Notes: generated by a model from the letters alone, not told the origin. A DNA stretch of 13,275 nucleotides from Candidatus Thorarchaeota archaeon (GCA_016840385.1 JAEOSL010000099.1:1-13275); one strand, 5' to 3'. Counted from the stretch's first letter, positions 7,430-13,275 are shown. Translations and numbers: made by a program.

Positions 7430-7577
7430 CTGACACGAATTATGACCTCACAGAGTCCCTCCAGTGCCGCTCCTGGACGCACTTCACTCTGGTGTCCAAG
7501 TTTGACTTGGGAGTTGGGGGCCACTCCATTCATCTTGACTCCGAGTGCGATCAGAGTCATCCTACGCAGTTGCCTTT
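7417..7577 (+). ncRNA. candidate structured small RNA made of consecutive hairpins
   Basis: No convincing protein is encoded here, yet the stretch is richer in G+C than its flanks and folds on paper into a series of stems. Stem 1 pairs CTGTGGGGT (7417-7425) with ACCTCACAG (7445-7453), 9 bp with one G-U. Stem 2 pairs CAGAGT (7451-7456) with ACTCTG (7486-7491) and encloses TCCAG/CTGGA (7460-7464 with 7473-7477); it shares three bases with stem 1, so the two compete at that edge. Stem 3 is CCAAGT-TTG-ACTTGG (7496-7510). Stem 4 pairs GGAGT (7510-7514) with ACTCC (7523-7527). Stem 5 pairs TGACTC (7536-7541) with GAGTCA (7554-7559). A short CTTTTG ends the region. I saw no tRNA, SRP or RNase P signature. 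The strand is assumed from the TATA box upstream. Confidence 0.35.
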
Positions 7578-7666
7578 TGCATAGACTTAGCAACACAAAC
7601 GAATTGATTAATATCGCCGTTGTGCAAAGTTACTGTGGACAGTCAATGGTATAGCCTTAAATTGTA

Positions 7667-7685
7667 TTTATAGTAGAACTATAAA
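7667..7685 (+). promoter_or_regulatory. oxidoreductase promoter with overlapping palindromic operator
   Basis: TTTATAGT-AGA-ACTATAAA is a perfect inverted repeat with 8-bp arms. Its left arm is also a good archaeal TATA box (TTTATAG), placing the transcription start near 7692 with a leader of about 20 bases before the ATG at 7712. A dimeric repressor bound here would cover the TATA box. A near-identical palindrome lies after the gene at 8892-8906, matching at 14 of the central 15 positions, which argues for a specific regulator site and not chance. Confidence 0.5.
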
Positions 7686-7711
7686 ACAGCCATACTTATG
7701 GTGAAAAAAAA

Positions 7712-8752
7712 ATGAGTAATAATAGTAAAGATAAGCAAAAAATGAAGGCAATAATCTACACGGAATATGGTCCTCCGGAGGTACTGAAGCTGGCAGAAGT
7801 CGATAAGCCAGTTCCAAAGAAAAACGAGGTATTAATCCGAATCTATGCCACTACACTTGGCTATGGGGAACTGGTCGCCAGAAATTTTAGAAAGGTTTCT
7901 CCAGGTAAGTTTGCAATGCCTTTATTGTTCTGGTTAATCGCAAAAATATCATTCGGTATTAGAAAACCACGTAATAAAATCCTAGGAAGTCAATTTTCTG
8001 GCCAAATTGAAGCAGTAGGTGAAGATGTGACCCCTGAATTATGGAAAGTAGGTGATCAGGTCTTTGGGTATACCAGTAGCAGCATGAAGACGTATGCGGA
8101 ATACATAACGCTCCCTGACGATGGGATACTATCCTTAAAGCCATCTAGTATAAACTTTGAGGAAGCAGCGGTATTGCCCTATGGAGGAATAATGGCCTTA
8201 ACGTTGCTTAGAGATAAAGTCGATTTTCAACCAGGGCAAAAAATTCTGATTAATGGCGCTTCTGGAAGTATAGGATCCGCTACCGTCCAGTTAGCTAAAT
8301 CTCAATTTGGTGCAAACGTCACGGGAGTGTGTGGTACTTCACGATTAGAGTTTGTGAAATCTCTGGGAGCCGATCACGTCATTGATTACACTAAAGAGGA
8401 TTTTACAGAAAGTGGCGAGACTTATGATATTGTTTTTGGCGGATTAGTGAGGACATCTTTTTCCAAGATTAAAAACTCTCTTAATCCAAACGGACGCTAT
8501 GTTTTAACCAGCTTCAAAATGAGACAGGTTGGTCAAATGCTCAGAACCAAGCTGTTTGGTAATAAGAAAGTAAACTGTGTGTTGTTACCTGAAACGGGTG
8601 AAGATCTGCGAGAAGTCGCTAAACTCATAGAAGAAGGAAAACTGAAGGCTTACATTGACAAAAGTTTTCCCTTCGAACAGATGGCTGAAGCACATCGTTA
8701 TGTGGAGGACGGCCATCATAAAGGTCATGTAGTTATAACATTAGATCAATAG
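7712..8752 (+). CDS. zinc-free MDR-family NAD(P)-dependent oxidoreductase (quinone oxidoreductase-like)
   Basis: 346 residues. Residues 11-120 form the GroES-like domain (MKAIIYTEYGPPEVLKLAEV, then GSQFSGQIEAVGEDV and VGDQVFGY). The nucleotide-binding Rossmann domain follows, with INGASGSIGSATVQLAK near residues 180-197 and LGADHVIDYTKEDF near 225-240. The C-terminus (FEQMAEAHRYVEDGHHKGHVV) is typical. The Cys/His ligands for catalytic and structural zinc of classical alcohol dehydrogenases are not present, so it belongs with quinone oxidoreductase/enoyl reductase-like MDR enzymes; substrate unknown. ATG 7712 has GGTGA at 7700-7704; ATG 7742 is the alternative. About a dozen leucines use TTA, against about two in the 187-residue uL6, which suggests acquisition by transfer. 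Confidence 0.88.
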   Translation: MSNNSKDKQKMKAIIYTEYGPPEVLKLAEVDKPVPKKNEVLIRIYATTLGYGELVARNFRKVSPGKFAMPLLFWLIAKISFGIRKPRNKILGSQFSGQIEAVGEDVTPELWKVGDQVFGYTSSSMKTYAEYITLPDDGILSLKPSSINFEEAAVLPYGGIMALTLLRDKVDFQPGQKILINGASGSIGSATVQLAKSQFGANVTGVCGTSRLEFVKSLGADHVIDYTKEDFTESGETYDIVFGGLVRTSFSKIKNSLNPNGRYVLTSFKMRQVGQMLRTKLFGNKKVNCVLLPETGEDLREVAKLIEEGKLKAYIDKSFPFEQMAEAHRYVEDGHHKGHVVITLDQ

Positions 8753-8758
8753 AATGGA

Positions 8759-8797
8759 TCTTGATGCTAGATTTAACTCACCCTTCTAGCATCAAGA
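8759..8797 (+). terminator. perfect 13-bp hairpin just after the oxidoreductase gene
   Basis: TCTTGATGCTAGA (8759-8771) and TCTAGCATCAAGA (8785-8797) are exact reverse complements with a 13-base loop, starting 7 bp after the stop codon. This could protect the 3' end of the mRNA or slow the polymerase. No uninterrupted T-run follows, so it is not a bacterial-type intrinsic terminator. The terminator role is inferred from position alone; it could equally be the relic end of a mobile segment. Confidence 0.4.
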
Positions 8798-8891
8798 CTG
8801 TCTTATACTCGGTTCTCTTCTTGAGAAACAAGGTCTATCAGGGTCGGGATTCTCACTGGTCTAAGATTATATATATATCACTAATCTATGT

Positions 8892-8906
8892 TATAGTTGA
8901 ACTATA
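8892..8906. promoter_or_regulatory. second palindromic operator-like site, TATAGTTGAACTATA
   Basis: TATAGTT-G-AACTATA is a perfect inverted repeat and differs at one base from the site at 7669-7683 upstream of the oxidoreductase. It lies about 25 bp downstream of an A+T-rich TATA-like run (TTATATATATAT, about 8867-8878). A second inverted repeat, TCAAATG (8909-8915) with CATTTGA (8932-8938), follows at once. No convincing gene starts directly downstream on the + strand, so what it controls is unclear. Gene decay or distal repressor cooperation are possible explanations. Confidence 0.45.
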
Positions 8907-9017
8907 TGTCAAATGCAACTATCCATACAAACATTTGATAAAACCCAAGGCCACGTGATGCCTCAAGATAATATAAAGTTCCGTGAGCAGTTGGATTTTG
9001 ATAAAAAGAGAGCGACT

Positions 9018-9266
9018 CTAGGACTCATCATTCATCTCGGCGTATACTTCTTCAGCTGGTTTTCCTTCTACTGACTCGACGATATAATCAACAAACTTAC
9101 GAAGGGTCTTGACCTCATCCCGCAGTATCGCTATATCTCTCTTATGAGCAGACTCGGCCTCCTTGATTCCCTCAACAGTCAGTGGGAATCCACACTTGGG
9201 ACAGAAGGCTGCTCCCATGTCGACTCCTTCCATGCCGCCGCTCATACAGTTCAGATAGTCGAGCAT
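9018..9266 (-). CDS. small zinc-ribbon/coiled-coil protein, function unknown (possible integrase tail remnant)
   Basis: 82 residues on the minus strand. One clear zinc-knuckle half is present, F-C-P-K-C-G-F-P-L at about residues 21-29. A single earlier Cys (residue 7, N-C-M-S-G-G) is the only candidate for the second half, so a full four-Cys site is not seen. From about residue 32 to the end it is charged and helical (IKEAESAHKRDIAILRDEVK), probably a short coiled coil. The arrangement GA-x-F-C-x-K-C-G-x-P-L plus charged helix resembles the C-terminal tail of many archaeal tyrosine recombinases, so it may be the remnant of an integrase; small stand-alone zinc-ribbon proteins are equally possible. 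The frame stays open upstream of the ATG, and the ribosome binding site (AAGGA) is weak. Confidence 0.55.
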   Translation of the reverse strand: MLDYLNCMSGGMEGVDMGAAFCPKCGFPLTVEGIKEAESAHKRDIAILRDEVKTLRKFVDYIVESVEGKPAEEVYAEMNDES

Positions 9267-9285
9267 CTGTCCTTTCTGGGATGAC

Positions 9286-11727
9286 TTGGTTCGTGCAAAA
9301 GTGACTGATTATACTGGTTCAGTTAATACGCAGGTCACTCTCAAATCAGATGATATACCTTCGACCGACATTCACTCAACTTCGATGACGAACCAAATCA
9401 CACTCATTGAATCAAACTTCAAGGATGCAGACGCCGATGTGGCTAATTCTCACTCTTGGCGAGTATCCTTCGATTCTGCTGAAACAGCATCTTCTTCATT
9501 GGCAGCAGTTGGCTATTATTGGCAGGTACGAAGTCCTATTGCTGATGAGCAATACCCTTCGACTATAGACCGCAACTTCATGTATCAACATTGGATGCCT
9601 GAAGCTACAGTGACATTACAGAGAGCAAACTTAGGCACACAGGAGTCACCTACTGGGCAGATGCTTTTCGGCGACCTTTCTACATACGAACCTCTATGGT
9701 CCATTGACACACACTACCTAGACGAGAGCAATCGCCGATTCATAGAATACGGTACTTGGAGTAGTGGTGCACCAACAGGCTTTGCAAACCCCGTTTCGTT
9801 CCAAGCTGACTCATACGGAAGTGGTGTTGTTACCTATGGTCTATCTCAGATGATTTCCCAAGAACACGCATGGTATAACATCTCGATCAGTGAGTCCTAC
9901 ATGGACTATATCTCCAAGGTATATCACATGAATATGTGGGGTCATACTCGTCTTGATGATGTTGTTGAATCAGTTTCGATGGATTACTCAGTTGAAGACC
10001 GTTTGGAATTGTGGAATCAGGAAGGAAGCTTGGATGAAGCTTATGGAACACTACTCAAAGGGACATATGGAGTAGTCAATACTATTCAAGACTGGTTGAG
10101 TCCATACCAGACTTCATCAAATGATGCGGGCGCATTCACTCCTACTGGATATGATGCTGACGTATGGAATCGTCTTGGGAATGGTAAGTTAGACTCTTTC
10201 ATTGAGAAAACTGCTGTGGATTATGACGGTGCGGACTGGTTCGTTGAGGGTCAGTATCGAGATGATACGAATCCTAACGCAAACGACTGGACAGTAGCAA
10301 CTGATACCATCTGGATGCATAATGATACAATGCTAGTACGGCCTTCTCTTATGGAAACCTCTGACTGGGACTCGGATGACCCACAGTTTGATCTTATTGC
10401 TCCGGGTCTTGAGTGGGCAATGGCTGATGGTACAATCCTTCGTCACCAGTTACTCCGTGGTCAGAAGATCACATTAGATCTAGATTGGTCTGGACTTGAT
10501 GTGGGTTCTGAAGTATATGTAACGATTCAGATTGATCTAGCAGGAATTCCCTACTGGGTGAATCGCACAATTGTTACTAGTGCGAATTCAGAGCCTATCA
10601 TCATTGACCTTGGTGAGTTGACCAACAGATTGAGTGGCGAAACGTCAGTACCTATCTGGTTCTCCAACAATCAGACCATGACCACTGTTCCAGTGATATC
10701 CGTTTGGGCGTATAATCAGACCCCGTCTACTATCACCGACTTTGTTTCTATGATCAGAAACTTGCTCTATGCTGATGTCTTCTATCTAAAGATGGAATAT
10801 GACGAGTCCTACTTACATACATACTATTCTCAACAAAGTCGTCTACAAGAGGAAGGTGAATCCATGAAGAAATGGCTTGCACTCATGGGTGCTGCTATGG
10901 TTGGTGTAGGAGTACTCACTGCCCCAGTTGGAGGCGGTGTGATGATCCTATGGGGTTCTGATATGATAGTAAGTACTATGACCGGAAAATCCCTTTTTGA
11001 CCATCTTATTCACGGTGGAATGCACCTCTCTAACTCTATTGCATCGCTGGTCAATGGAACTGCCTTCAATGAGGACTATATAGACAACTTCAGCTTCTGG
11101 CAGATGACATCGAACAAGGGAGTGAATCTCCTTCTTACTGAGGCTGCGGCTAATGCATTATCCTTCGGTCTGGGAAGAGCGGGAGGTATGATTTCAGCAC
11201 GATTAGCACAATCAACAGGGAGTGCTAGTTCAGCAGTAGCTCGGACATTGAAACTGGGGTCGAGGGAAGGTGCAGCCCGAGCAGGGCTGTTATCAAGGGC
11301 TTGGGGTAAAATAGCTGGCAGATTCCCTGTACTTCAAGGATTGACCCAGAAGATAGGCAGCAATGCAGCATTAAAGATAGCAGGAAAAGCTGTTCGAGAG
11401 TATTACGAATTGCTGGGAGAAGTGATCTTCGAAATGGCATTTGATAATATGCTCAGATTCAACAAGGAAGAAAGGCCTATGGGTGGTGGAGAAACCTTCC
11501 TCATTACTATGTCAGTCGCCGTAGTTGTAAGTGGATTATTACAATCCGTAGGTGGTTCACTTGATATCGGAGTTGATGACAATGGTATCAAGCAACCATG
11601 GTCCAAGCTCTCGATAGGACAGAAAGCTGCTAGGGTTGCGATTCGTAGTCTCCTGTTCACGTCTCTAGCTCTTGCTGTGTCAATGTATATGATGCGGATG
11701 CCAGTGATGGACGCCAGTTCAGCTTAA
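9286..11727 (+). CDS. large putative surface/secreted protein with C-terminal hydrophobic region, probably 5'-truncated
   Basis: An open frame of 813 codons from a TTG; the in-frame stop upstream is at 9256-9258 and no ATG or good Shine-Dalgarno lies near 9286. The first residues are already mid-domain in style, with no signal peptide. Residues 1-520 are rich in aromatic, Asp, Ser and Thr residues with N-glycosylation-type sequons (N-I-S, N-D-T, N-R-T near 426, N-Q-T twice), as in archaeal extracellular proteins. Residues 527-560 form a Gly/Ala-rich hydrophobic stretch (MKKWLALMGAAMVGVGVL). Further hydrophobic segments lie near 737-757 and 789-805, separated by Ala/Gly-rich helices. The C-terminal third is reminiscent of the membrane-active regions of large secreted toxins, but I recognise no named domain. 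Codon use resembles the host genes more than the oxidoreductase. Confidence 0.65.
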   Translation: MVRAKVTDYTGSVNTQVTLKSDDIPSTDIHSTSMTNQITLIESNFKDADADVANSHSWRVSFDSAETASSSLAAVGYYWQVRSPIADEQYPSTIDRNFMYQHWMPEATVTLQRANLGTQESPTGQMLFGDLSTYEPLWSIDTHYLDESNRRFIEYGTWSSGAPTGFANPVSFQADSYGSGVVTYGLSQMISQEHAWYNISISESYMDYISKVYHMNMWGHTRLDDVVESVSMDYSVEDRLELWNQEGSLDEAYGTLLKGTYGVVNTIQDWLSPYQTSSNDAGAFTPTGYDADVWNRLGNGKLDSFIEKTAVDYDGADWFVEGQYRDDTNPNANDWTVATDTIWMHNDTMLVRPSLMETSDWDSDDPQFDLIAPGLEWAMADGTILRHQLLRGQKITLDLDWSGLDVGSEVYVTIQIDLAGIPYWVNRTIVTSANSEPIIIDLGELTNRLSGETSVPIWFSNNQTMTTVPVISVWAYNQTPSTITDFVSMIRNLLYADVFYLKMEYDESYLHTYYSQQSRLQEEGESMKKWLALMGAAMVGVGVLTAPVGGGVMILWGSDMIVSTMTGKSLFDHLIHGGMHLSNSIASLVNGTAFNEDYIDNFSFWQMTSNKGVNLLLTEAAANALSFGLGRAGGMISARLAQSTGSASSAVARTLKLGSREGAARAGLLSRAWGKIAGRFPVLQGLTQKIGSNAALKIAGKAVREYYELLGEVIFEMAFDNMLRFNKEERPMGGGETFLITMSVAVVVSGLLQSVGGSLDIGVDDNGIKQPWSKLSIGQKAARVAIRSLLFTSLALAVSMYMMRMPVMDASSA

Positions 11728-11759
11728 TAGGTGAGGTGACATAGAGAGAGGTGAGGAAC

Positions 11760-12002
11760 ATGACGAGAAAAAGAATGAAGACGGTATTGGTCATTATTGT
11801 GGTGCTGGGTGGCTCTGGTCTATTCGTGACATATGGTATACCTTTGTTATCCTATGGAATATCTCATCATCTTGAAGCACGTGTTCCGGTTGGACTGCAG
11901 TCTGTACAGCTAATATTCTGGGACCTTCAGGATACGAATCTCACAGTATCCTATGTAGATGATGAAACGCTGTTCTATCGCTTTGATTTCACGTTGTATT
12001 AA
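11760..12002 (+). CDS. membrane-anchored protein, N-terminal part (ends at an in-frame TAA)
   Basis: 80 residues from ATG 11760, which has an excellent GAGGTGA five bases upstream; GTG 11751 lies within that motif and is unlikely. Basic residues (MTRKRMK) followed by a hydrophobic helix (about residues 8-29) look like a signal anchor, then a beta-rich exported part begins. It stops at TAA 12000-12002, but the same frame continues for another 171 codons without a stop, and the sequence style carries on (…FDFTLY * PATFGDS MTTDY…). I read it as the 5' half of a roughly 252-residue protein cut by a nonsense mutation. It follows the large protein by 32 bp and may share its transcript. Function unknown. 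Confidence 0.6.
   Translation: MTRKRMKTVLVIIVVLGGSGLFVTYGIPLLSYGISHHLEARVPVGLQSVQLIFWDLQDTNLTVSYVDDETLFYRFDFTLY
12000..12002 (+). other. in-frame TAA splitting one membrane-anchored gene
   Basis: The frame starting at 11760 and the frame starting at 12024 are the same frame, separated only by this TAA and seven sense codons (P-A-T-F-G-D-S). A CAA to TAA change would give Y-Q-P at this point, which reads naturally. It may be a real nonsense mutation, an assembly error, or a site of readthrough or reinitiation. Confidence 0.55.
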
Positions 12003-12023
12003 CCTGCAACATTTGGAGATTCT

Positions 12024-12518
12024 ATGACTACGGACTATTTTGATGATTGGTACTCATTCCAAGCTGAACAGAGAATGAGGACAATGACGATAGTACTCGG
12101 TACTGGGATTCCATACTCGATTGTTATTGGTGGACAAACACCTCTGAATTCCACAATCATCTTTGATAATGGTGCAAATTTCACTGAAGTTAATGATAAG
12201 GGGAGTGATTTTGGTTATCATGCTACAGGTATCCTACGTCTTGCGATTACCGAGAATGTTTCAATAAACGAATGGGTCAAGTTTACCATGGACACTGGCA
12301 CAAAACAGCCAGAAACTGTTCACCTAAACATCGACCTTCCTGATGGAGTTGAGGGATATCTAGATTTGGGTACAACTTCACGAACATTCTCAGTTCTCGA
12401 TGGGTGGTATTTCCGTGGGTCTGGTAGGTATAGCACAACCGTAGAGAGCGAGGCTGAGCCAAGTGTAAATTTCTTTCTACGGAATTCAGAGCATGTCTAT
12501 GCAAGCCTTCGTGACTGA
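12024..12518 (+). CDS. beta-rich exported domain, C-terminal part of the split membrane-anchored protein
   Basis: 164 residues from ATG 12024 with no signal peptide or membrane helix of its own. The composition is beta-strand-like and contains sequons (N-S-T, N-F-T, N-V-S), which suits a domain outside the cell; without the anchor encoded at 11760 it would stay in the cytoplasm. GGAG at 12015-12018 is well spaced for the ATG, so reinitiation after the upstream TAA is conceivable. The frame is identical to that of the preceding part. I recognise no family. A gap of 223 bp then leads to secY. Confidence 0.55.
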   Translation: MTTDYFDDWYSFQAEQRMRTMTIVLGTGIPYSIVIGGQTPLNSTIIFDNGANFTEVNDKGSDFGYHATGILRLAITENVSINEWVKFTMDTGTKQPETVHLNIDLPDGVEGYLDLGTTSRTFSVLDGWYFRGSGRYSTTVESEAEPSVNFFLRNSEHVYASLRD

Positions 12519-12688
12519 GAGAGATAAGTCTTCACCCTTATTGATAGCCTATCTTAAACGTCTGATATAGCAGCAGTAACATGCTTTAGATTTTCAAAGT
12601 TTCTAAGATTATTCATAAGAATGACTATGCATTTCTGAATCGAGTGAATTGAAGAACTACTCCTTTGAATCTCTTCATGGTTCGATAT

Positions 12689-12697
12689 CTTTTAAAG
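12689..12697 (+). promoter_or_regulatory. candidate secY promoter TATA box
   Basis: CTTTTAAAG lies 53 bp before the proposed secY start codon. Transcription would begin roughly 25 bases past its centre, near 12718, giving a leader of about 24 bases that includes the AGGAGGA motif. Because 5.5 kb of unrelated DNA separates secY from uL15, secY needs a promoter of its own, and this is the best candidate in the 223-bp gap (12519-12741). I see nothing else of note in that gap. Confidence 0.5.
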
Positions 12698-12728
12698 CAC
12701 AATCAATTTGAAACCTAAATTAACCTGC

Positions 12729-12735
12729 AGGAGGA
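12729..12735 (+). promoter_or_regulatory. strong Shine-Dalgarno that decides the secY start
   Basis: AGGAGGA at 12729-12735 is followed, seven bases after the GGAGG core, by ATT at 12742-12744 in the secY frame. The only standard start nearby in frame, TTG at 12757, is 22 bases from the core, which is too far for normal use. The motif therefore points to ATT as the initiation codon. Confidence 0.7.
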
Positions 12736-12741
12736 ATCACA

Positions 12742-13275
12742 ATTACTAGTACATTCTTGAGAGCATTGTCACCTTTTGTTAAAATGATGCCTGAAGTAAA
12801 AGCGCCCGACCGAGAAGTCAGCTTTAGGGAGAAGGTAACCTGGACCGCTGGAATCCTCATTATCTTCCTAATCATGTCCCATATGCCGCTTTACGGCGTT
12901 GATAGGACAGTAGGAACAGACTATCTATGGGCTATGCGAGTTATTCTTGCTAGCACTAGAGGAACTCTCATGGAGTTGGGTATTGGACCAATCGTTACTG
13001 CAGGCCTGGTCATGCAGCTCCTTTCAGGTTCAAAAATAATTAACGTAGACTTTGGAGACCCAGAGGACCGTGCACTCTTCACTGGTGGTCAGAAAGTCAT
13101 TGCACTTTTCATGACTGGTTTCCAAGCGATTGCTTACATTGGTGGACAGGCCTACGGTGAACTCTCACCAACCAACGCTCTCCTCGTATTTGCTCAGCTA
13201 TTCATGGCTGGAATTATTGTTATTCTCATGGATGAGCTCGTACAGAAGGGTTGGGGTCTTGGCTCTGGAGTATCA
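12742..13275 (+). CDS. secY: preprotein translocase subunit SecY (Sec61 alpha), 5' part, probable ATT start
   Basis: The first 178 codons of secY; the gene continues past the window. SecY forms the protein-conducting channel in the membrane with SecE and Sec-beta. The N-terminus from the proposed start (T-S-T-F-L-R-A-L-S-P-F-V-K) and then MPEVKAPDREVSFREKVTWT match archaeal SecY and eukaryotic Sec61 alpha. The first membrane helix is GILIIFLIMSHMPLYGV. The plug/TM2 region (RVILASTRGTLMELGIGPIV) is conserved, as are PEDRALFTGGQKV and the final DELVQKGWGLGSGVS. The expected N-terminal sequence begins at an ATT codon correctly spaced from AGGAGGA. TTG 12757 would give a protein five residues shorter. 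Confidence 0.93.
   Translation, partial: MTSTFLRALSPFVKMMPEVKAPDREVSFREKVTWTAGILIIFLIMSHMPLYGVDRTVGTDYLWAMRVILASTRGTLMELGIGPIVTAGLVMQLLSGSKIINVDFGDPEDRALFTGGQKVIALFMTGFQAIAYIGGQAYGELSPTNALLVFAQLFMAGIIVILMDELVQKGWGLGSGVS

Noticed and set aside
7417..7577. tRNA, SRP RNA or RNase P RNA
   Set aside because: No T-loop GGTTC(A/G)A, no anticodon arm, no SRP helix 8 core and no RNase P conserved core could be found on either strand.
7360..7596. 78-codon minus-strand reading frame across the hairpin region
   Set aside because: Its codons and residues look passable in the middle, but there is no ribosome binding site, no recognisable family and the ends are poor. The hairpins explain the region better. 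A decayed gene on the minus strand cannot be excluded.
8785..8810. Bacterial-type intrinsic terminator after the oxidoreductase
   Set aside because: The hairpin is strong, but the bases after it (CTGTCTTATACT) contain no U-run.
8761..8958. 65-codon + strand reading frame from TTG
   Set aside because: It starts inside the 13-bp hairpin, has no Shine-Dalgarno and reads through A+T-rich non-coding DNA, including the operator-like palindrome.
8958..9074. 38-residue + strand peptide ending IIHLGVYFFSWFSFY, resembling a 2TM-domain start
   Set aside because: Its hydrophobic half is antisense to the Glu/Lys-rich end of the minus-strand zinc-ribbon gene, which produces Phe/Leu-rich shadows by itself. 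It would be the only gene placed to use the 8892 palindrome, so it may merit a glance if the zinc-ribbon gene proves false.
1..13275. CRISPR arrays, insertion sequences with transposase, or rRNA genes
   Set aside because: No regularly spaced repeats, no intact transposase and no rRNA sequence are visible in the window.

Overview
The window is archaeal chromosome. Its left half (1-7279) is the distal part of the universal S10/spc ribosomal protein cluster in archaeal order: uL14 (3' end), uL24, eS4, uL5, uS14, uS8, uL6, eL32, eL19, uL18, uS5, uL30, then an Hsp20 chaperone, then uL15. eS4, eL32 and eL19 in this order exclude bacteria. SecY at the right end has the archaeal/eukaryotic Sec61-alpha character. 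Genes are preceded by Shine-Dalgarno motifs of the GGAGGTGA type. An Asgard (for example Thorarchaeia-like) archaeon is plausible from the helix-hairpin-helix extension of eL32, the lysine-rich ribosomal tails, the moderate G+C and the Sec61-like SecY. That placement is inference, not proof.

The ribosomal genes all lie on the + strand. They are packed with 0-20 bp gaps or 1-bp TAATG/TGATG stop-start overlaps, so they look like one translationally coupled transcript. uS14 is a 56-residue zinc-ribbon gene. An Hsp20-family chaperone sits inside the operon between uL30 and uL15 with its own ribosome binding site.

In most archaea secY directly follows uL15. Here about 5.5 kb of accessory DNA (7280-12741) separates them. 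From left to right it holds: (i) a 432-bp non-coding stretch with two diverged 40-bp repeat copies, a TATA-like box and a run of four hairpins that could be a small RNA; (ii) a zinc-free MDR-family oxidoreductase with more A+T-rich codon use than its neighbours, with near-identical 15-bp palindromes on both sides (probable operators) and a perfect 13-bp hairpin after its stop; (iii) a small minus-strand zinc-ribbon/coiled-coil protein; (iv) a large 813-codon reading frame for a probable surface protein that seems to lack its N-terminus; (v) a membrane-anchored gene split by an in-frame TAA.

At the right edge secY resumes with its own TATA box and a strong Shine-Dalgarno. The codon at the correct spacing is ATT, not ATG/GTG/TTG, so secY probably starts at a non-canonical AUU. 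Overall, a conserved translation/secretion operon has been split by a mosaic of transferred and partly decayed genes, and secY has acquired or retained its own promoter.
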